NCBI RefSeq assembly: GCF_000148995.1
Contig: NZ_GL538352.1
Location: 1,133,178-1,197,177, forward strand
Source of the DNA: Listeria grayi DSM 20601
GTDB taxonomy: Bacteria > Bacillota > Bacilli > Lactobacillales > Listeriaceae
Direction of reading: 5' to 3'
DNA length: 64,000 nucleotides
A model generated the notes under the pieces. That model did no database searches. It saw only the letters and a program-made list of their open reading frames with translations, and was not told where the DNA came from. Both the position numbers and the translations under genes were made by a program. This document shows positions 48,630 to 56,222 of the stretch, one piece after another (the first letter of the stretch is position 1; each line of letters begins with the position of its first letter).

Positions 48630-49846
48630 TAATTTAAGATTTTAATCGTTACCGTACGGTTGCCCCATGAGTAGCAAGCTGCCGAAGAAGAGAAATAAAC
48701 ATCGATCTTGTTCCCTTTGATAGCGCCGCCTGTGTCTCCTGCAATCGCTTCGCCATATCCTTCCACCCAAACACGGCTTCCTAATGGAATGACGCTTGGA
48801 TCTACAGCGATCACTTTGCTACCGCCTTGAAGGTGGATCCCCGTTGCCGTAACACCACCGCCTGTATATGCGGTAGAGCTTACACGGATCGTTTTCCCGG
48901 AACTAGCTTGCTCCGGCTTCGCATTAAGATTCGTGACTGGAACATTTTTTGATTTGATTGGTTTATTTGCTAGCTTAGGCTTCACTTTCGTACCGCGAAG
49001 CACGATTTTATCACGTTTATCTGATTCCATTTTTTCGGTCAAAATAGCTTTTTTATGTAGCTTGCCATTTTTAAGCGTTAAACGATATCTGATACGCTTC
49101 TTACCTTCTTTTCCAGCAATTTTGACTTTTTCCTCGCCTTTTAGAAGGGAATCATCGTTTTTGTAAATTGTTTTATAGCCAACGGTCACTAATTTTTCTC
49201 TAACCTTATTCGAAAAATGGGTAACTTTGATTTTCATATTCGCTTTGATATCAGCTGTTTTTGCAGGCGATACTGTATCCGCATTTGCTAAACGGATCGA
49301 CTTTTCTTGCATAAAATCAGCCACATTGTCAGCAGTCGTCCATGTCTTTTGTTTCTTTGTGCCGAGTACTAATGTCAAAGCAACAGCTCGGTCTATTTTG
49401 ATCAGCATACCATTTTTAACAGTCGTCCCAGCATCAGCGCTAACGGCATCATGATTGGAAGTAGTAATATTCTCTTCTTTCAAAACTTCGCCAACGTTAT
49501 CTTTTGTCGTCCAAACAGTGCGTTTCTTATCATTATCATCAATGGTGAGTTTTTTAGCTTCTTTATAGTCGATCTCCATACCATCTTTGAGCGCGGCATT
49601 TTTCACTGGTGAAACGGCATCGTGCGCTCCTACGTGGATTCCTTTTTCCGCTAACACTTCTTGAACGGTAGCTGCATGTGTGCTCGTTTCCATTTTGTCA
49701 CCAGCATTAAAAATAATTACATCCTTTTTCGTTCCCTCGTAAATGAAATAAAAAACCAATGCGATTACAATAACAAATCCTACAATCAATACAGGTAATT
49801 TCCATTTTGATAACTGGGCTATGCTATTGCTGCTTTCCTTGGTCAT
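48629..49846 (-). CDS. rpfB: resuscitation-promoting-factor-like protein (YabE/RpfB)
   Basis: Cell-wall enzyme-like protein of 405 residues. One N-terminal membrane anchor (about 18-36) is followed by three DUF348 modules (about 40-200), a G5 domain (about 210-280), a basic linker and a C-terminal 3D domain with the three conserved aspartates (VIAVDPSVIPLG, IAGDTGGAIKG, KIDVYF). This is the architecture of Bacillus YabE and Listeria lmo0186. ATG at 49846 is 6 nt after AAGGGGAG; an ATG six codons upstream overlaps that site. Confidence 0.92.
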   Translation of the reverse strand: MTKESSNSIAQLSKWKLPVLIVGFVIVIALVFYFIYEGTKKDVIIFNAGDKMETSTHAATVQEVLAEKGIHVGAHDAVSPVKNAALKDGMEIDYKEAKKLTIDDNDKKRTVWTTKDNVGEVLKEENITTSNHDAVSADAGTTVKNGMLIKIDRAVALTLVLGTKKQKTWTTADNVADFMQEKSIRLANADTVSPAKTADIKANMKIKVTHFSNKVREKLVTVGYKTIYKNDDSLLKGEEKVKIAGKEGKKRIRYRLTLKNGKLHKKAILTEKMESDKRDKIVLRGTKVKPKLANKPIKSKNVPVTNLNAKPEQASSGKTIRVSSTAYTGGGVTATGIHLQGGSKVIAVDPSVIPLGSRVWVEGYGEAIAGDTGGAIKGNKIDVYFSSSAACYSWGNRTVTIKILN

Positions 49847-49876
49847 GTATTTCTCCCCTTTCATGCTTCGCTAGTG

Positions 49877-49906
49877 ATTATATACAAGGGCCTAAAGGAC
49901 TGTCAA
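49877..49906 (-). promoter_or_regulatory. rpfB promoter
   Basis: Minus strand TTGACA (49901-49906), 18-bp spacer, TATAAT (49877-49882), 30 nt upstream of the rpfB start and just past the terminator at 49918-49952. Confidence 0.85.
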
Positions 49907-49917
49907 TTTTGCCTTCC

Positions 49918-49952
49918 AAAAAAAGAAACCGCCTGTCTAAGTGATTGCTAGA
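49918..49952. terminator. terminator between tatD and rpfB
   Basis: Imperfect stem GAAACCGCCTGTCTA / TAGACAAGGGTTTC. Seven T follow on the minus strand and a later T-run on the plus strand. It should stop tatD (or other minus-strand) transcripts about 180 nt past tatD. Confidence 0.8.
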
Positions 49953-50113
49953 CAAGGGTTTCTTCGTTTTTTTAGGCTATTTTCCCCACTTTTATATCAA
50001 AAAGGTTACAGCGATAAAAAAGGACGTAGCTCAAGTGAGCGGCAACGTTAAGAAAAATTACTGCTCCGCCAAATTGCTCAAACCTTAATATTCGATTACA
50101 GAGGGCGCTTTAT

Positions 50114-50130
50114 ATTACATAAAGATTACA
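50114..50130 (-). promoter_or_regulatory. WalR-box-like repeat downstream of tatD
   Basis: Minus strand TGTAAT-CTTTA-TGTAAT is an exact match to the WalR (YycF) consensus TGTWAH-N5-TGTWAH. It starts next to the tatD stop, 268 nt upstream of rpfB. The 180-nt stretch between this site and the terminator at 49952 holds no ORF; a transcript starting here would end there. Confidence 0.45.
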
Positions 50131-50904
50131 TTACCCCTTTAATCGAAATAGTTTTTCTGCATTTCTCGTTGTAATGGAAGCGATTTCCTCATATTTCATT
50201 TCTTTCAATTCTGCGATTTTTTCGGCAACTAGCTTGACGTATCCAGGCTCATTTCTCTTCCCGCGATTTGGGTGTGGCGCCAAGTATGGCGCATCGGTCT
50301 CAATAAGCAGCTTCTCAATCGGGACAGCTTCTGCAGCTAGTTTTGGTAATTTCGCGTTTTTAAAAGTTACTGTCCCGCCAAAAGAGATATAAAAGCCAAG
50401 CGCTAACGCCCGTTCCATTACTTCTACCGTTTCTCCAAAGCAATGCATGATCCCGCCAACTTCCTCAGCATGCTCCTCCTCCAAGATCTGGAGCACATCC
50501 TCGGTCGCTTCTCGATTATGGATAACGATCGGCAGCTTTAATTCCTTAGCTAGTCCAATCTGCTTACGAAACACCTCGAACTGAACCTCTTTTGGGGAAG
50601 TATCCCAGTGATAATCCAGCCCCATTTCGCCAAGCGCAACTACTTTCGGATTTGTTTGCGCCAGTTCCTTGATCCATTCCAGATCCGCCTCTGTAAAATC
50701 GATCGCATCAACTGGATGCCAACCAATGATCAGCGAAATGAAGTCATACTGCTCTGCCAGTTCCAAAGCTCGCGTGATCGTTTCTTTATTAAAACCAACA
50801 ACCGCCATTTTTGTCACATCGTTTTCACGTGCGCGGGCGATCGTTTCTTCTAAGTCCTCGTTGAATGCTTCATCATTTAAGTGGACATGTGTGTCAAAAA
50901 GCAT
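50131..50904 (-). CDS. tatD: TatD-family metal-dependent DNase
   Basis: A 257-residue TIM-barrel hydrolase: HVHLNDEAF at the N-terminus, ALGEMGLDYHWD, VIHNREATEDV, GIMHCFGE and LIETDAPYLAPHPNRGKRNEPGYV near the end. It is a 3'-5' exonuclease/deoxyribonuclease of unknown exact role. In L. monocytogenes metS lies upstream of it; here the next genes are a MerR/SDR pair and the T7SS. ATG behind AAAGGAGG. Confidence 0.95.
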   Translation of the reverse strand: MLFDTHVHLNDEAFNEDLEETIARARENDVTKMAVVGFNKETITRALELAEQYDFISLIIGWHPVDAIDFTEADLEWIKELAQTNPKVVALGEMGLDYHWDTSPKEVQFEVFRKQIGLAKELKLPIVIHNREATEDVLQILEEEHAEEVGGIMHCFGETVEVMERALALGFYISFGGTVTFKNAKLPKLAAEAVPIEKLLIETDAPYLAPHPNRGKRNEPGYVKLVAEKIAELKEMKYEEIASITTRNAEKLFRLKG

Positions 50905-51026
50905 AGGAATTCCTCCTTTGATTATGGTGTTATTATACTATTGCGTATGGGAGGAAGTAAAACAGTAGTTCCTGTGAAGCGTGTTTTAATGTGGAGTATG
51001 CTTTGGGATATTTATTACTGCTTAAA

Positions 51027-51473
51027 TCACCATTTTTTAAACGCACTTTCCAAATTTTCACGTTTCTTTTCTTCTATTATGTGATTGATTTCTGCTGTAA
51101 TAATCTTCCTAGCATTCGGATCATCATATCGCTCGATTTTTTTATCGATTTCTTGGAGATCTTTTAATAATTCTTCTTGCTGCGCCATGATTTTACATTT
51201 GTGTGCTTTCATCAGTGTTTTGCGCTGCTCAATCGTATCTGGACCTAACAAACATAGTTCGATATATTTTCTTATATCACCGATCGGCATCCCGGTATTT
51301 TTCAAACAACAGATCGTATGAATCAATGAAAGATCAGATGGCGTAAAGGCTCTGTGCCCAGACTTGTTTTTGGAAACAAAGGGCAACAATCCCTTTTTAT
51401 CATAAAAATGAATGGTAGAAATAGGTAATGCAAATCTTTCTGCTACTTCTTTTATCGAAAAAGTTCTCGGCAT
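51027..51473 (-). CDS. MerR-family transcriptional regulator (pair 3)
   Basis: A 148-residue regulator: TFSIKEVAERFALPISTIHFYDKKGLLPFVSKNKSGHRAF is the DNA-binding region, then CCLKNTGMPIGDIRKYIELCLLGPDTIEQRKTLM and a long coiled coil. It has the AdhR/NmlR look with a few cysteines (CCLK). ATG at 51473 is 7 nt after AGGAGG; the open frame extends upstream through the promoter region. It is divergent from the SDR at 51597. Confidence 0.86.
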   Translation of the reverse strand: MPRTFSIKEVAERFALPISTIHFYDKKGLLPFVSKNKSGHRAFTPSDLSLIHTICCLKNTGMPIGDIRKYIELCLLGPDTIEQRKTLMKAHKCKIMAQQEELLKDLQEIDKKIERYDDPNARKIITAEINHIIEEKKRENLESAFKKW

Positions 51474-51499
51474 CGCGCTTCCTCCTAAAATGAAACCTC

Positions 51500-51530
51500 T
51501 TGACCTAAACCATGGTCTAGGTTTTATGCT
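51500..51530 (+). promoter_or_regulatory. MerR-type promoter (19-bp spacer) of SDR pair 3
   Basis: TTGACC (51500-51505), 19-bp spacer, TATGCT (51525-51530). The dyad CCTA-AACCATGGTC-TAGG (CCTARACCATGGTYTAGG) begins in the -35 and covers the spacer. It is the third case in this window of an overlong MerR-type spacer in front of an SDR gene. Confidence 0.8.
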
Positions 51531-51596
51531 TATCATAGTTCAAAGAATGACAGTAGTCAATATTTGAATCATCAATAATATATGGAGGTCGATATG

Positions 51597-52292
51597 ATGA
51601 AAACTGTATTTATAACCGGCGGAAACAAAGGAATTGGTCTAGCACTTGGCAAGGAATTAGGAAAAGCAGGTTGGCATGTCATTATCGGGGCTAGAAACAA
51701 GGAACGTGCACAAACTGCTCTCGGTACACTTAAAAGCGCTGGAATCGAACATGTGGATTTCGTATTGATAGATCTTAGCGACTCGGATTCGATTGCTGCT
51801 GCTATCCAAACGATTGAAGCAGACTTTACTGATTTGGACTTGTTGATCAATAACGCTGGCGTTGCAGGAAGCCACGGACCAAGCACTTCCGTTGCACTTG
51901 ATGAGCTGCACAGCACGATGCAAATCAACTTCTTCGGGACTTTCCAGCTCACACAAGGATTACTGCCTATTTTAGAAAAAAATAAAGGGCGAATCGGGAA
52001 TATCACCATTACGACTGGCCCAAATCCGTTATGGAACCCCTTGGCTTATAAAGCTTCCAAGGCTGCACAAAATGTGATGATGCACGCCTTAGCACTTGAT
52101 TTTGCTAAAGAGAATAAAAATATTGAAATCTTCAGTATCCACCCAGGCCCCACAACTACAGATCTAAATGGAAACATGACCGCACCGGGATTCCATACAG
52201 CCGCAGAGATTGGTTCGCTTACTGCGGAACTGCTTTTAGATGAAAAAAAACATCAAGGGGAGTTTATTGAACTGTTTACGGAGCTGCGTTAA
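51597..52292 (+). CDS. short-chain dehydrogenase/reductase (pair 3)
   Basis: SDR of 231 residues: FITGGNKGIGLALGKELG at the cofactor site, GARN after beta-2 (NADPH-type), NNAG and YKASK. The residue where the catalytic Ser is expected looks like Thr (ITITTGPNPLWNPLAYKASK), which may weaken or change activity. I pick the ATG at 51597 (8 nt after GGAGG); ATG at 51594 is equally possible. It forms a divergent pair with the MerR gene. Confidence 0.86.
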   Translation: MKTVFITGGNKGIGLALGKELGKAGWHVIIGARNKERAQTALGTLKSAGIEHVDFVLIDLSDSDSIAAAIQTIEADFTDLDLLINNAGVAGSHGPSTSVALDELHSTMQINFFGTFQLTQGLLPILEKNKGRIGNITITTGPNPLWNPLAYKASKAAQNVMMHALALDFAKENKNIEIFSIHPGPTTTDLNGNMTAPGFHTAAEIGSLTAELLLDEKKHQGEFIELFTELR

Positions 52293-52306
52293 TAGCTCTA
52301 TCTTTG

Positions 52307-52337
52307 CCCTCGCTAATGATTGGATCGTTAGCGGGGG
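52307..52337 (+). terminator. intrinsic terminator of SDR pair 3
   Basis: Stem CGCTAA / TTAGCG extended with CC/GG, followed by GGTTATT. It also lies at the end of the decayed lipoprotein array on the other strand. Confidence 0.65.
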
Positions 52338-52365
52338 TTATTAAGGTTCTTACCGTTTCGCTGTC

Positions 52366-52527
52366 TTAATATTGATGTTGGGATAGCAATGATGTTATTA
52401 AACTTTTGAGTTGAGCACAAGCAGTGGCTTGAAACGAAGCAAGCGAAGTAGCTTCTTTTGCTCCACAAGCTGTTAACATAGTTACAATAATCAGTAAAAT
52501 TAATCCGCACCATATGCGCTTTTCCAA
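52366..52527 (-). pseudogene. truncated lipoprotein, array copy 3
   Basis: The minus-strand frame starts with TTG and encodes 53 residues: a signal peptide and lipobox (MEKRIWCGLILLIIVTMLTAC) nearly identical to the two intact lipoproteins upstream, then an unrelated short tail. The whole mature domain is missing. The same in-gene Shine-Dalgarno (AAAAGGGGA) precedes the TTG, and it overlaps the effector-end remnant at 52500-52600. A short lipopeptide could still be made. Confidence 0.75.
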
Positions 52528-52600
52528 TTTAGATAGTCCCCTTTTTCAGGTTCTTTAAATTGACTTAAATCAACTTTAACATCCCCTGACCAGTTCGATT
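52500..52600 (-). pseudogene. effector C-terminus remnant, array copy 3
   Basis: About 100 nt encode VDLSQFKEPEKGDYLNWKSAYGAD and stop, the last residues of the putative T7 substrate at 54284-55363. It begins directly after the stop of lipoprotein copy 2 (52602), so the repeat unit was joined there by tandem duplication. Confidence 0.75.
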
Positions 52601-52601
52601 G

Positions 52602-53264
52602 CTATTTTTTACTGTCTAGCTCTTTAAATTTAAAGTTATACATAGAACCCGTAATTTCTTTTTTATCAAAAGTGATAACGTCTTTGGTGTAGTTTAATAC
52701 TCGGAAGGAGAGAGGGACTACCGTTCCTTCCCCTGGATATATTGGCTTTGCTAAATCAGGAGTTATTGCAAAGGTATTTGGTATAACTTTTGCTTTTGGA
52801 TCTATTACAATTTGCATATCTGCCTCGAACTCGATATTAGTAATTGGGTTTCTACGATTATTTATGAGTACCGCTAATATGACAAGTTTTCGATTTTTTT
52901 CATCATAATAACTATCATAGCTTAATATAGTGATGGAATTCTTATAAATTTTTTGTATGGTATTATTATATTCATCCACACCTTCTTGCGATAGTTTGCG
53001 ATCATCTTTGCTTGTCCTAGGATCATTTAATATTTTCGGCAAAGTTATCTTAACTCGTTTTTTTTCCAACGCTACGTGTTCATTACTTGCGATTTCTACG
53101 TAATTGTCTTTAGCTTCTTTCTTTTTTGGTGTTCCTTTTGATTGGCTAGTTTTGTTTTTTTGTTTTTCCTTTATTTCAGAAGAAGTATCTACGTTTGATC
53201 CACATGCCGTTAACATAGTAGCGATAATCAATATGCTTACTCCCCACCATATGCGCTTTTCCAA
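52602..53264 (-). CDS. putative immunity lipoprotein, array copy 2
   Basis: A 220-residue lipoprotein with signal peptide and lipobox LTAC (cleavage before Cys21), a Lys-rich linker, and a beta-rich domain. It is a paralogue of the lipoprotein at 53649-54311: N- and C-terminal parts are nearly identical (SFRVLNYTKD.ITF.KKEI.GS.YNFKFKELD), while the middle (about 130-185) differs. TTG start, with AAAGGAGG inside the overlapping effector remnant. Lipoproteins next to T7 toxins commonly protect against sister-cell toxin at the outer membrane face; that role is inferred. Confidence 0.75.
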   Translation of the reverse strand: MEKRIWWGVSILIIATMLTACGSNVDTSSEIKEKQKNKTSQSKGTPKKKEAKDNYVEIASNEHVALEKKRVKITLPKILNDPRTSKDDRKLSQEGVDEYNNTIQKIYKNSITILSYDSYYDEKNRKLVILAVLINNRRNPITNIEFEADMQIVIDPKAKVIPNTFAITPDLAKPIYPGEGTVVPLSFRVLNYTKDVITFDKKEITGSMYNFKFKELDSKK

Positions 53265-53630
53265 TTTAGGTAGCCTCCTTTTTCCGATTCTTTAAATTGA
53301 CTTAAATCAATGTCTTTAATTCCCATGTTTGTAGTCTGTTTTTCTGGATTTCTTTGTTTAGCTTTTTAATAGTTGGCGAAACCACATATTTGCTTGAAGC
53401 GTAGATCATTATGGAACCGACAACAAAAACTACTATAGGAGTACTAGCCTCTATAATTACTATGCTAAACCCTTCTGCCGCAAAAGCCGAAGTACTTCCC
53501 ACTACAATTGTCGCTGCTGTTTCTACCGGTCGACTGATTAGATTGGCTTCTAATGCTACTTTGTCTTTGGTTCTGCTGTATTCTTTTAGATCTTTGATTC
53601 CTTTGTAGAGGATTTCAGAGTAGTTGATTG
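53237..53630 (-). pseudogene. effector C-terminal remnant, array copy 2, with 46-bp deletion
   Basis: This stretch matches the last 440 nt of the gene at 54284-55363, covering the hydrophobic segment and C-terminal tail. It lacks exactly 46 bp, between two ATGGGAA repeats, which shifts the frame after QTWE. No 5' part, start codon or N-terminal domain exists. It begins just after lipoprotein copy 1. The real reading frame resumes after the deletion and ends at 53237, overlapping lipoprotein copy 2 by 28 bp. Confidence 0.85.
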
Positions 53631-53648
53631 TTCTTAGTAAACAAATTT

Positions 53649-54311
53649 TTATTTATCTAGTTCTTTGAATTTAAAATTATAAAAAGAGCCTTCTATTTCT
53701 TTTTTGCTGAACGTTATAGTGTCTTTGGTGTAATTGAGTACTCGGAAGGAAAGAGGGACTATTGTTCCTTCGCCTGATTGAATTGGATCATAGTTTTTGG
53801 CTTCCAATTTAAAAGAACCTGGCATCACTCTTGCTTTTGAATCAATCGTAATATGCATATTACCTTCGAATTCTAAACTCGAAATAGGCTTAGAACAATT
53901 GTTTACAGCCACAGTCAAAACTATCAGGCTACGCTTCTCCACATCATAATAACTATCATAGCTCAGCAATGTTATAGAATTTTTATATACTTTCTGAATT
54001 GTATCATTATATTCATCAATACCATTTTGAGCCAATTTGTGATCATCTTTGCTTGCCCTTGGATCATTAAGTGCTTTTGGTAGAGTGACCTTAATTCGTT
54101 TCTTCTCAATCTCTTTATTTTTATTACTCACAATTTTTGTATAGTTTTTCTTGGTTTCTTTCTCTTTAGCTGACTTCTTTTTCTTTTGATGAGATGGTTT
54201 CGTTGACTTGGGTACTTCTTTTTCATGAGAGTCAGTCTCTTTTAAACCACAAGCCGTTAACATGGCTATGATAATCACTAAAATTACTCCCCACCATATG
54301 CGCTTTTCCAA
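53649..54311 (-). CDS. putative immunity lipoprotein, array copy 1
   Basis: A 220-residue lipoprotein (signal peptide with LTAC lipobox, Cys21). The mature part begins with a Lys/Ser-rich linker and then KNYTKIVSNKNKEIEKKRIKVTLPKALNDPRASKDDHKL. It carries no enzyme motif. Its TTG start sits within the 3' end of the upstream substrate gene (28-bp overlap), so synthesis is probably coupled to it. Paralogue of copy 2; no family name is secure. Confidence 0.78.
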   Translation of the reverse strand: MEKRIWWGVILVIIIAMLTACGLKETDSHEKEVPKSTKPSHQKKKKSAKEKETKKNYTKIVSNKNKEIEKKRIKVTLPKALNDPRASKDDHKLAQNGIDEYNDTIQKVYKNSITLLSYDSYYDVEKRSLIVLTVAVNNCSKPISSLEFEGNMHITIDSKARVMPGSFKLEAKNYDPIQSGEGTIVPLSFRVLNYTKDTITFSKKEIEGSFYNFKFKELDK

Positions 54312-55363
54312 CTGAGATAACCTCCTTTTTCCGGTTCTTTAAATTGACTTAAATCAACATCTTTAATTCCCATACGCTTCAATTTTTTCATTGCCGCTTC
54401 TTGGCCTTCTTTTTCCCATGTTTGTAGTCTGTTTTTTTGGATTTCTTTGTTTAGCTTTTTAATGGCTGATGAAACCACATATTTGCTTGAAGCGTAGATC
54501 ATTATGGAACCGGCAACGAAAACTACTATGGGAGTACTGGCCCCTATAACTACAATGCTAAATCCTTCTGCTGCAATAGTTGAGGCACTTCCAGCTACAA
54601 TTGTCGCTGCTGTTTCTACCGGTCGACTGATTAGATTGGCTTCTAATGCTACTTTGTCTTTGGTTACGCTGTATTCTTTTAGATCTTTGATTCCTTTGTA
54701 GAGGATTTCAGAGTAGTTGATTGCACCGGATAGGCCTTTTAGCTCTTTTAATGGAGAATTTTTGTTAAAACTGCTCTTCGAAAACACTTTAAGAGAACTC
54801 CTTCTCACATTCCTCCCATAAACCTCCCGAATCCTCGCATTCGCACCATAATACCGTATCTTCCCATTTACACGCTTCACGTATTCACCACTCAAAAAGG
54901 TCGCTTCATAAGCCTTTAAAAATCCCTTGACCCTATCATAAGATTTACCCTTCGCTTCATGCATCGCATACAGCTGATCCATTACTGGTATGCTTGAAAG
55001 CTGCGCATAGGCGGTCGCTTTCGCATCTCCTCTTATTTGTTTGTATATCGGAGAAGAAGGGTCCGAATAACCATTAAAAATACTTGCGTAAGCTATCTCC
55101 ACGGTTGTTAGCTGCTCAAATATACCTTTGCTAGGGCTTTTCATTTTTGTTTTAAGAAAATGGAGGTATTTGTTTTCTAGTGCTTTTTTGTTTTTCGAAA
55201 CGCCTTTCAATCCTTCTAAAACATCTTTATCTTTATGATCTATAGACACACTTTTTTTCGCTTTTATTAACCCTTCCACCGCATCTATATAGCTATCCAA
55301 TCCTGACTGTAGCGCATTTGCGCGTTCTACTGCACTTTCGATGTTATAACTTAGTTGGCTCAT
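54284..55363 (-). CDS. putative T7SS substrate with LXG-like helical N-terminus and C-terminal membrane segment
   Basis: A 359-residue protein. The N-terminal 100 residues are helical with LXG-domain character (LSYNIESAVERANALQSGLDSYIDAVEGLIKAK), the middle is mixed, and a long hydrophobic stretch rich in Gly, Ala and Val (about 252-293) precedes a basic, amphipathic tail. This layout recalls pore-forming T7 toxins such as TspA (glycine-zipper type), but no exact family is recognised and no zipper pattern is clear. I choose the ATG at 55363 behind GAGGTGAG rather than the GTG at 55372. Next to helical and DUF4176 genes and to lipoproteins that may give immunity. Confidence 0.65.
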   Translation of the reverse strand: MSQLSYNIESAVERANALQSGLDSYIDAVEGLIKAKKSVSIDHKDKDVLEGLKGVSKNKKALENKYLHFLKTKMKSPSKGIFEQLTTVEIAYASIFNGYSDPSSPIYKQIRGDAKATAYAQLSSIPVMDQLYAMHEAKGKSYDRVKGFLKAYEATFLSGEYVKRVNGKIRYYGANARIREVYGRNVRRSSLKVFSKSSFNKNSPLKELKGLSGAINYSEILYKGIKDLKEYSVTKDKVALEANLISRPVETAATIVAGSASTIAAEGFSIVVIGASTPIVVFVAGSIMIYASSKYVVSSAIKKLNKEIQKNRLQTWEKEGQEAAMKKLKRMGIKDVDLSQFKEPEKGGYLSWKSAYGGE

Positions 55364-55383
55364 TTCCCTCACCTCGCTGTCGA

Positions 55384-55812
55384 TTAAATATTATTGATGT
55401 GGCATCTTCTCGTGATTTCATCTCGCACACCTTGATCGCAATTCAAGCCACGTATTTTTTGCAGCGTTTCTTGCTTCTTCTGCACTCGCTTCACTAAGTC
55501 CATTTCAGAAATATGATAGGACAAATGCTGATATGCGCTTAATTCATTATCATAAGCATGTTGCAGTTTTTCCATTCGCTTATCTACCGCTTCGATAACA
55601 TCTTTTATTTCTTCACCTATTTCTTTTACTTGCTTTTCAATATGTTTTTTTAATGTTCCGTAAGCTTTTTCTGTTTTCATATTCTCCCAATCACGGTTAA
55701 AATGCGATTCTAGGTTAAGTACCTGAGATAGTCTCTCCTCTACAACCCTTTCCTTTCCGCTAAGTAATATATGCAATTCTGATAAAGCTTGTATCCGTTG
55801 TTTATAGTTCAA
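55384..55812 (-). CDS. small helical T7SS partner-like protein
   Basis: A 142-residue, almost wholly helical, charged protein with two long coiled-coil segments (about 1-45 and 60-125; LNLESHFNRDWENMKTEKAYGTLKKHI). It has no signal peptide or catalytic motif. Small helical proteins beside T7 substrates act as targeting partners (Lap or TlaA-type). TTG start, 9 nt after GAGGAGG; overlaps the DUF4176 gene by 11 bp. I do not recognise a specific family (DUF3958-like is a possibility). Confidence 0.6.
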   Translation of the reverse strand: MNYKQRIQALSELHILLSGKERVVEERLSQVLNLESHFNRDWENMKTEKAYGTLKKHIEKQVKEIGEEIKDVIEAVDKRMEKLQHAYDNELSAYQHLSYHISEMDLVKRVQKKQETLQKIRGLNCDQGVRDEITRRCHINNI

Positions 55813-56119
55813 GCTCGCTCGCCTCCTCTTGCTGTTTCAGTCCGAGCTCCTCCTCTTGCCATTCCATCATGCGCTTGATCAGTTCCTCCTCGTCATCATC
55901 AGAATAACCTCTGTATCTGACATCTGTGATATCTTCTTGATTAAATGCTAAAATCGTTTCATCGACCACACCTTTTGGGTACTCACATCCAGAATAATCG
56001 AAAACCACTTGTTCTTCCTTTTCCGAATCAATGATCAGGCGACCGGTAATCATAATTTTTTTAAGACTTTTCTTCAAATAAACGATAGAACCGATGGGTA
56101 ATGCGTCTTTTGTCAACAT
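55802..56119 (-). CDS. DUF4176 family protein
   Basis: A 105-residue protein starting MLTKDALPIGSIVYLKKSLKKIMITGRLI, characteristic of DUF4176, a family found in many Gram-positive T7SS loci; its role is unknown. The C-terminus is very acidic and Glu-rich. There is no good Shine-Dalgarno before the ATG at 56119, although a TATAAT lies 56 nt upstream on the minus strand. First gene of the small block that ends with the lipoprotein array. Confidence 0.8.
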   Translation of the reverse strand: MLTKDALPIGSIVYLKKSLKKIMITGRLIIDSEKEEQVVFDYSGCEYPKGVVDETILAFNQEDITDVRYRGYSDDDEEELIKRMMEWQEEELGLKQQEEASELEL

Positions 56120-56182
56120 TTATAACACATTGCAATATCGAGTTCTTCTACATAATTGATATTATATCTACTGCACTAAACA

Positions 56183-56214
56183 GAAAAAGAGATGGCACAA
56201 ACAACCATCCCTTT
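56183..56214 (-). terminator. terminator of the TslA-like gene
   Basis: 10-bp stem AAAGAGATGG / CCATCCCTTT (one mismatch) and T5 on the minus strand, 9 nt past the stop. It separates the lipase gene from the DUF4176 block. Confidence 0.75.
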
Positions 56215-56222
56215 CAATTTTA

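Larger units (their letters stand above)
52366..54723 (-). repeat. three-copy degenerating tandem array of effector-end + lipoprotein
   Basis: The junction where the substrate gene's last codons overlap the lipoprotein start occurs three times: at 54284-54311 (intact), 53237-53264 (substrate truncated) and 52500-52527 (both truncated). Lengths of substrate sequence kept are full, 394 nt and about 100 nt. Order and overlap are identical, so the array arose by tandem duplication, with decay increasing away from essC. Confidence 0.85.

Noticed and set aside
49953..50113. Cyclic-di-AMP (ydaO) or other riboswitch upstream of rpfB
   Set aside because: None of the conserved ydaO core sequences I remember are present, and rpfB has its own promoter downstream of this stretch.
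53302..53502. 66-codon frame as an independent small membrane protein
   Set aside because: It is the frame-shifted remnant of the substrate's hydrophobic region (array copy 2) and lacks a ribosome site.
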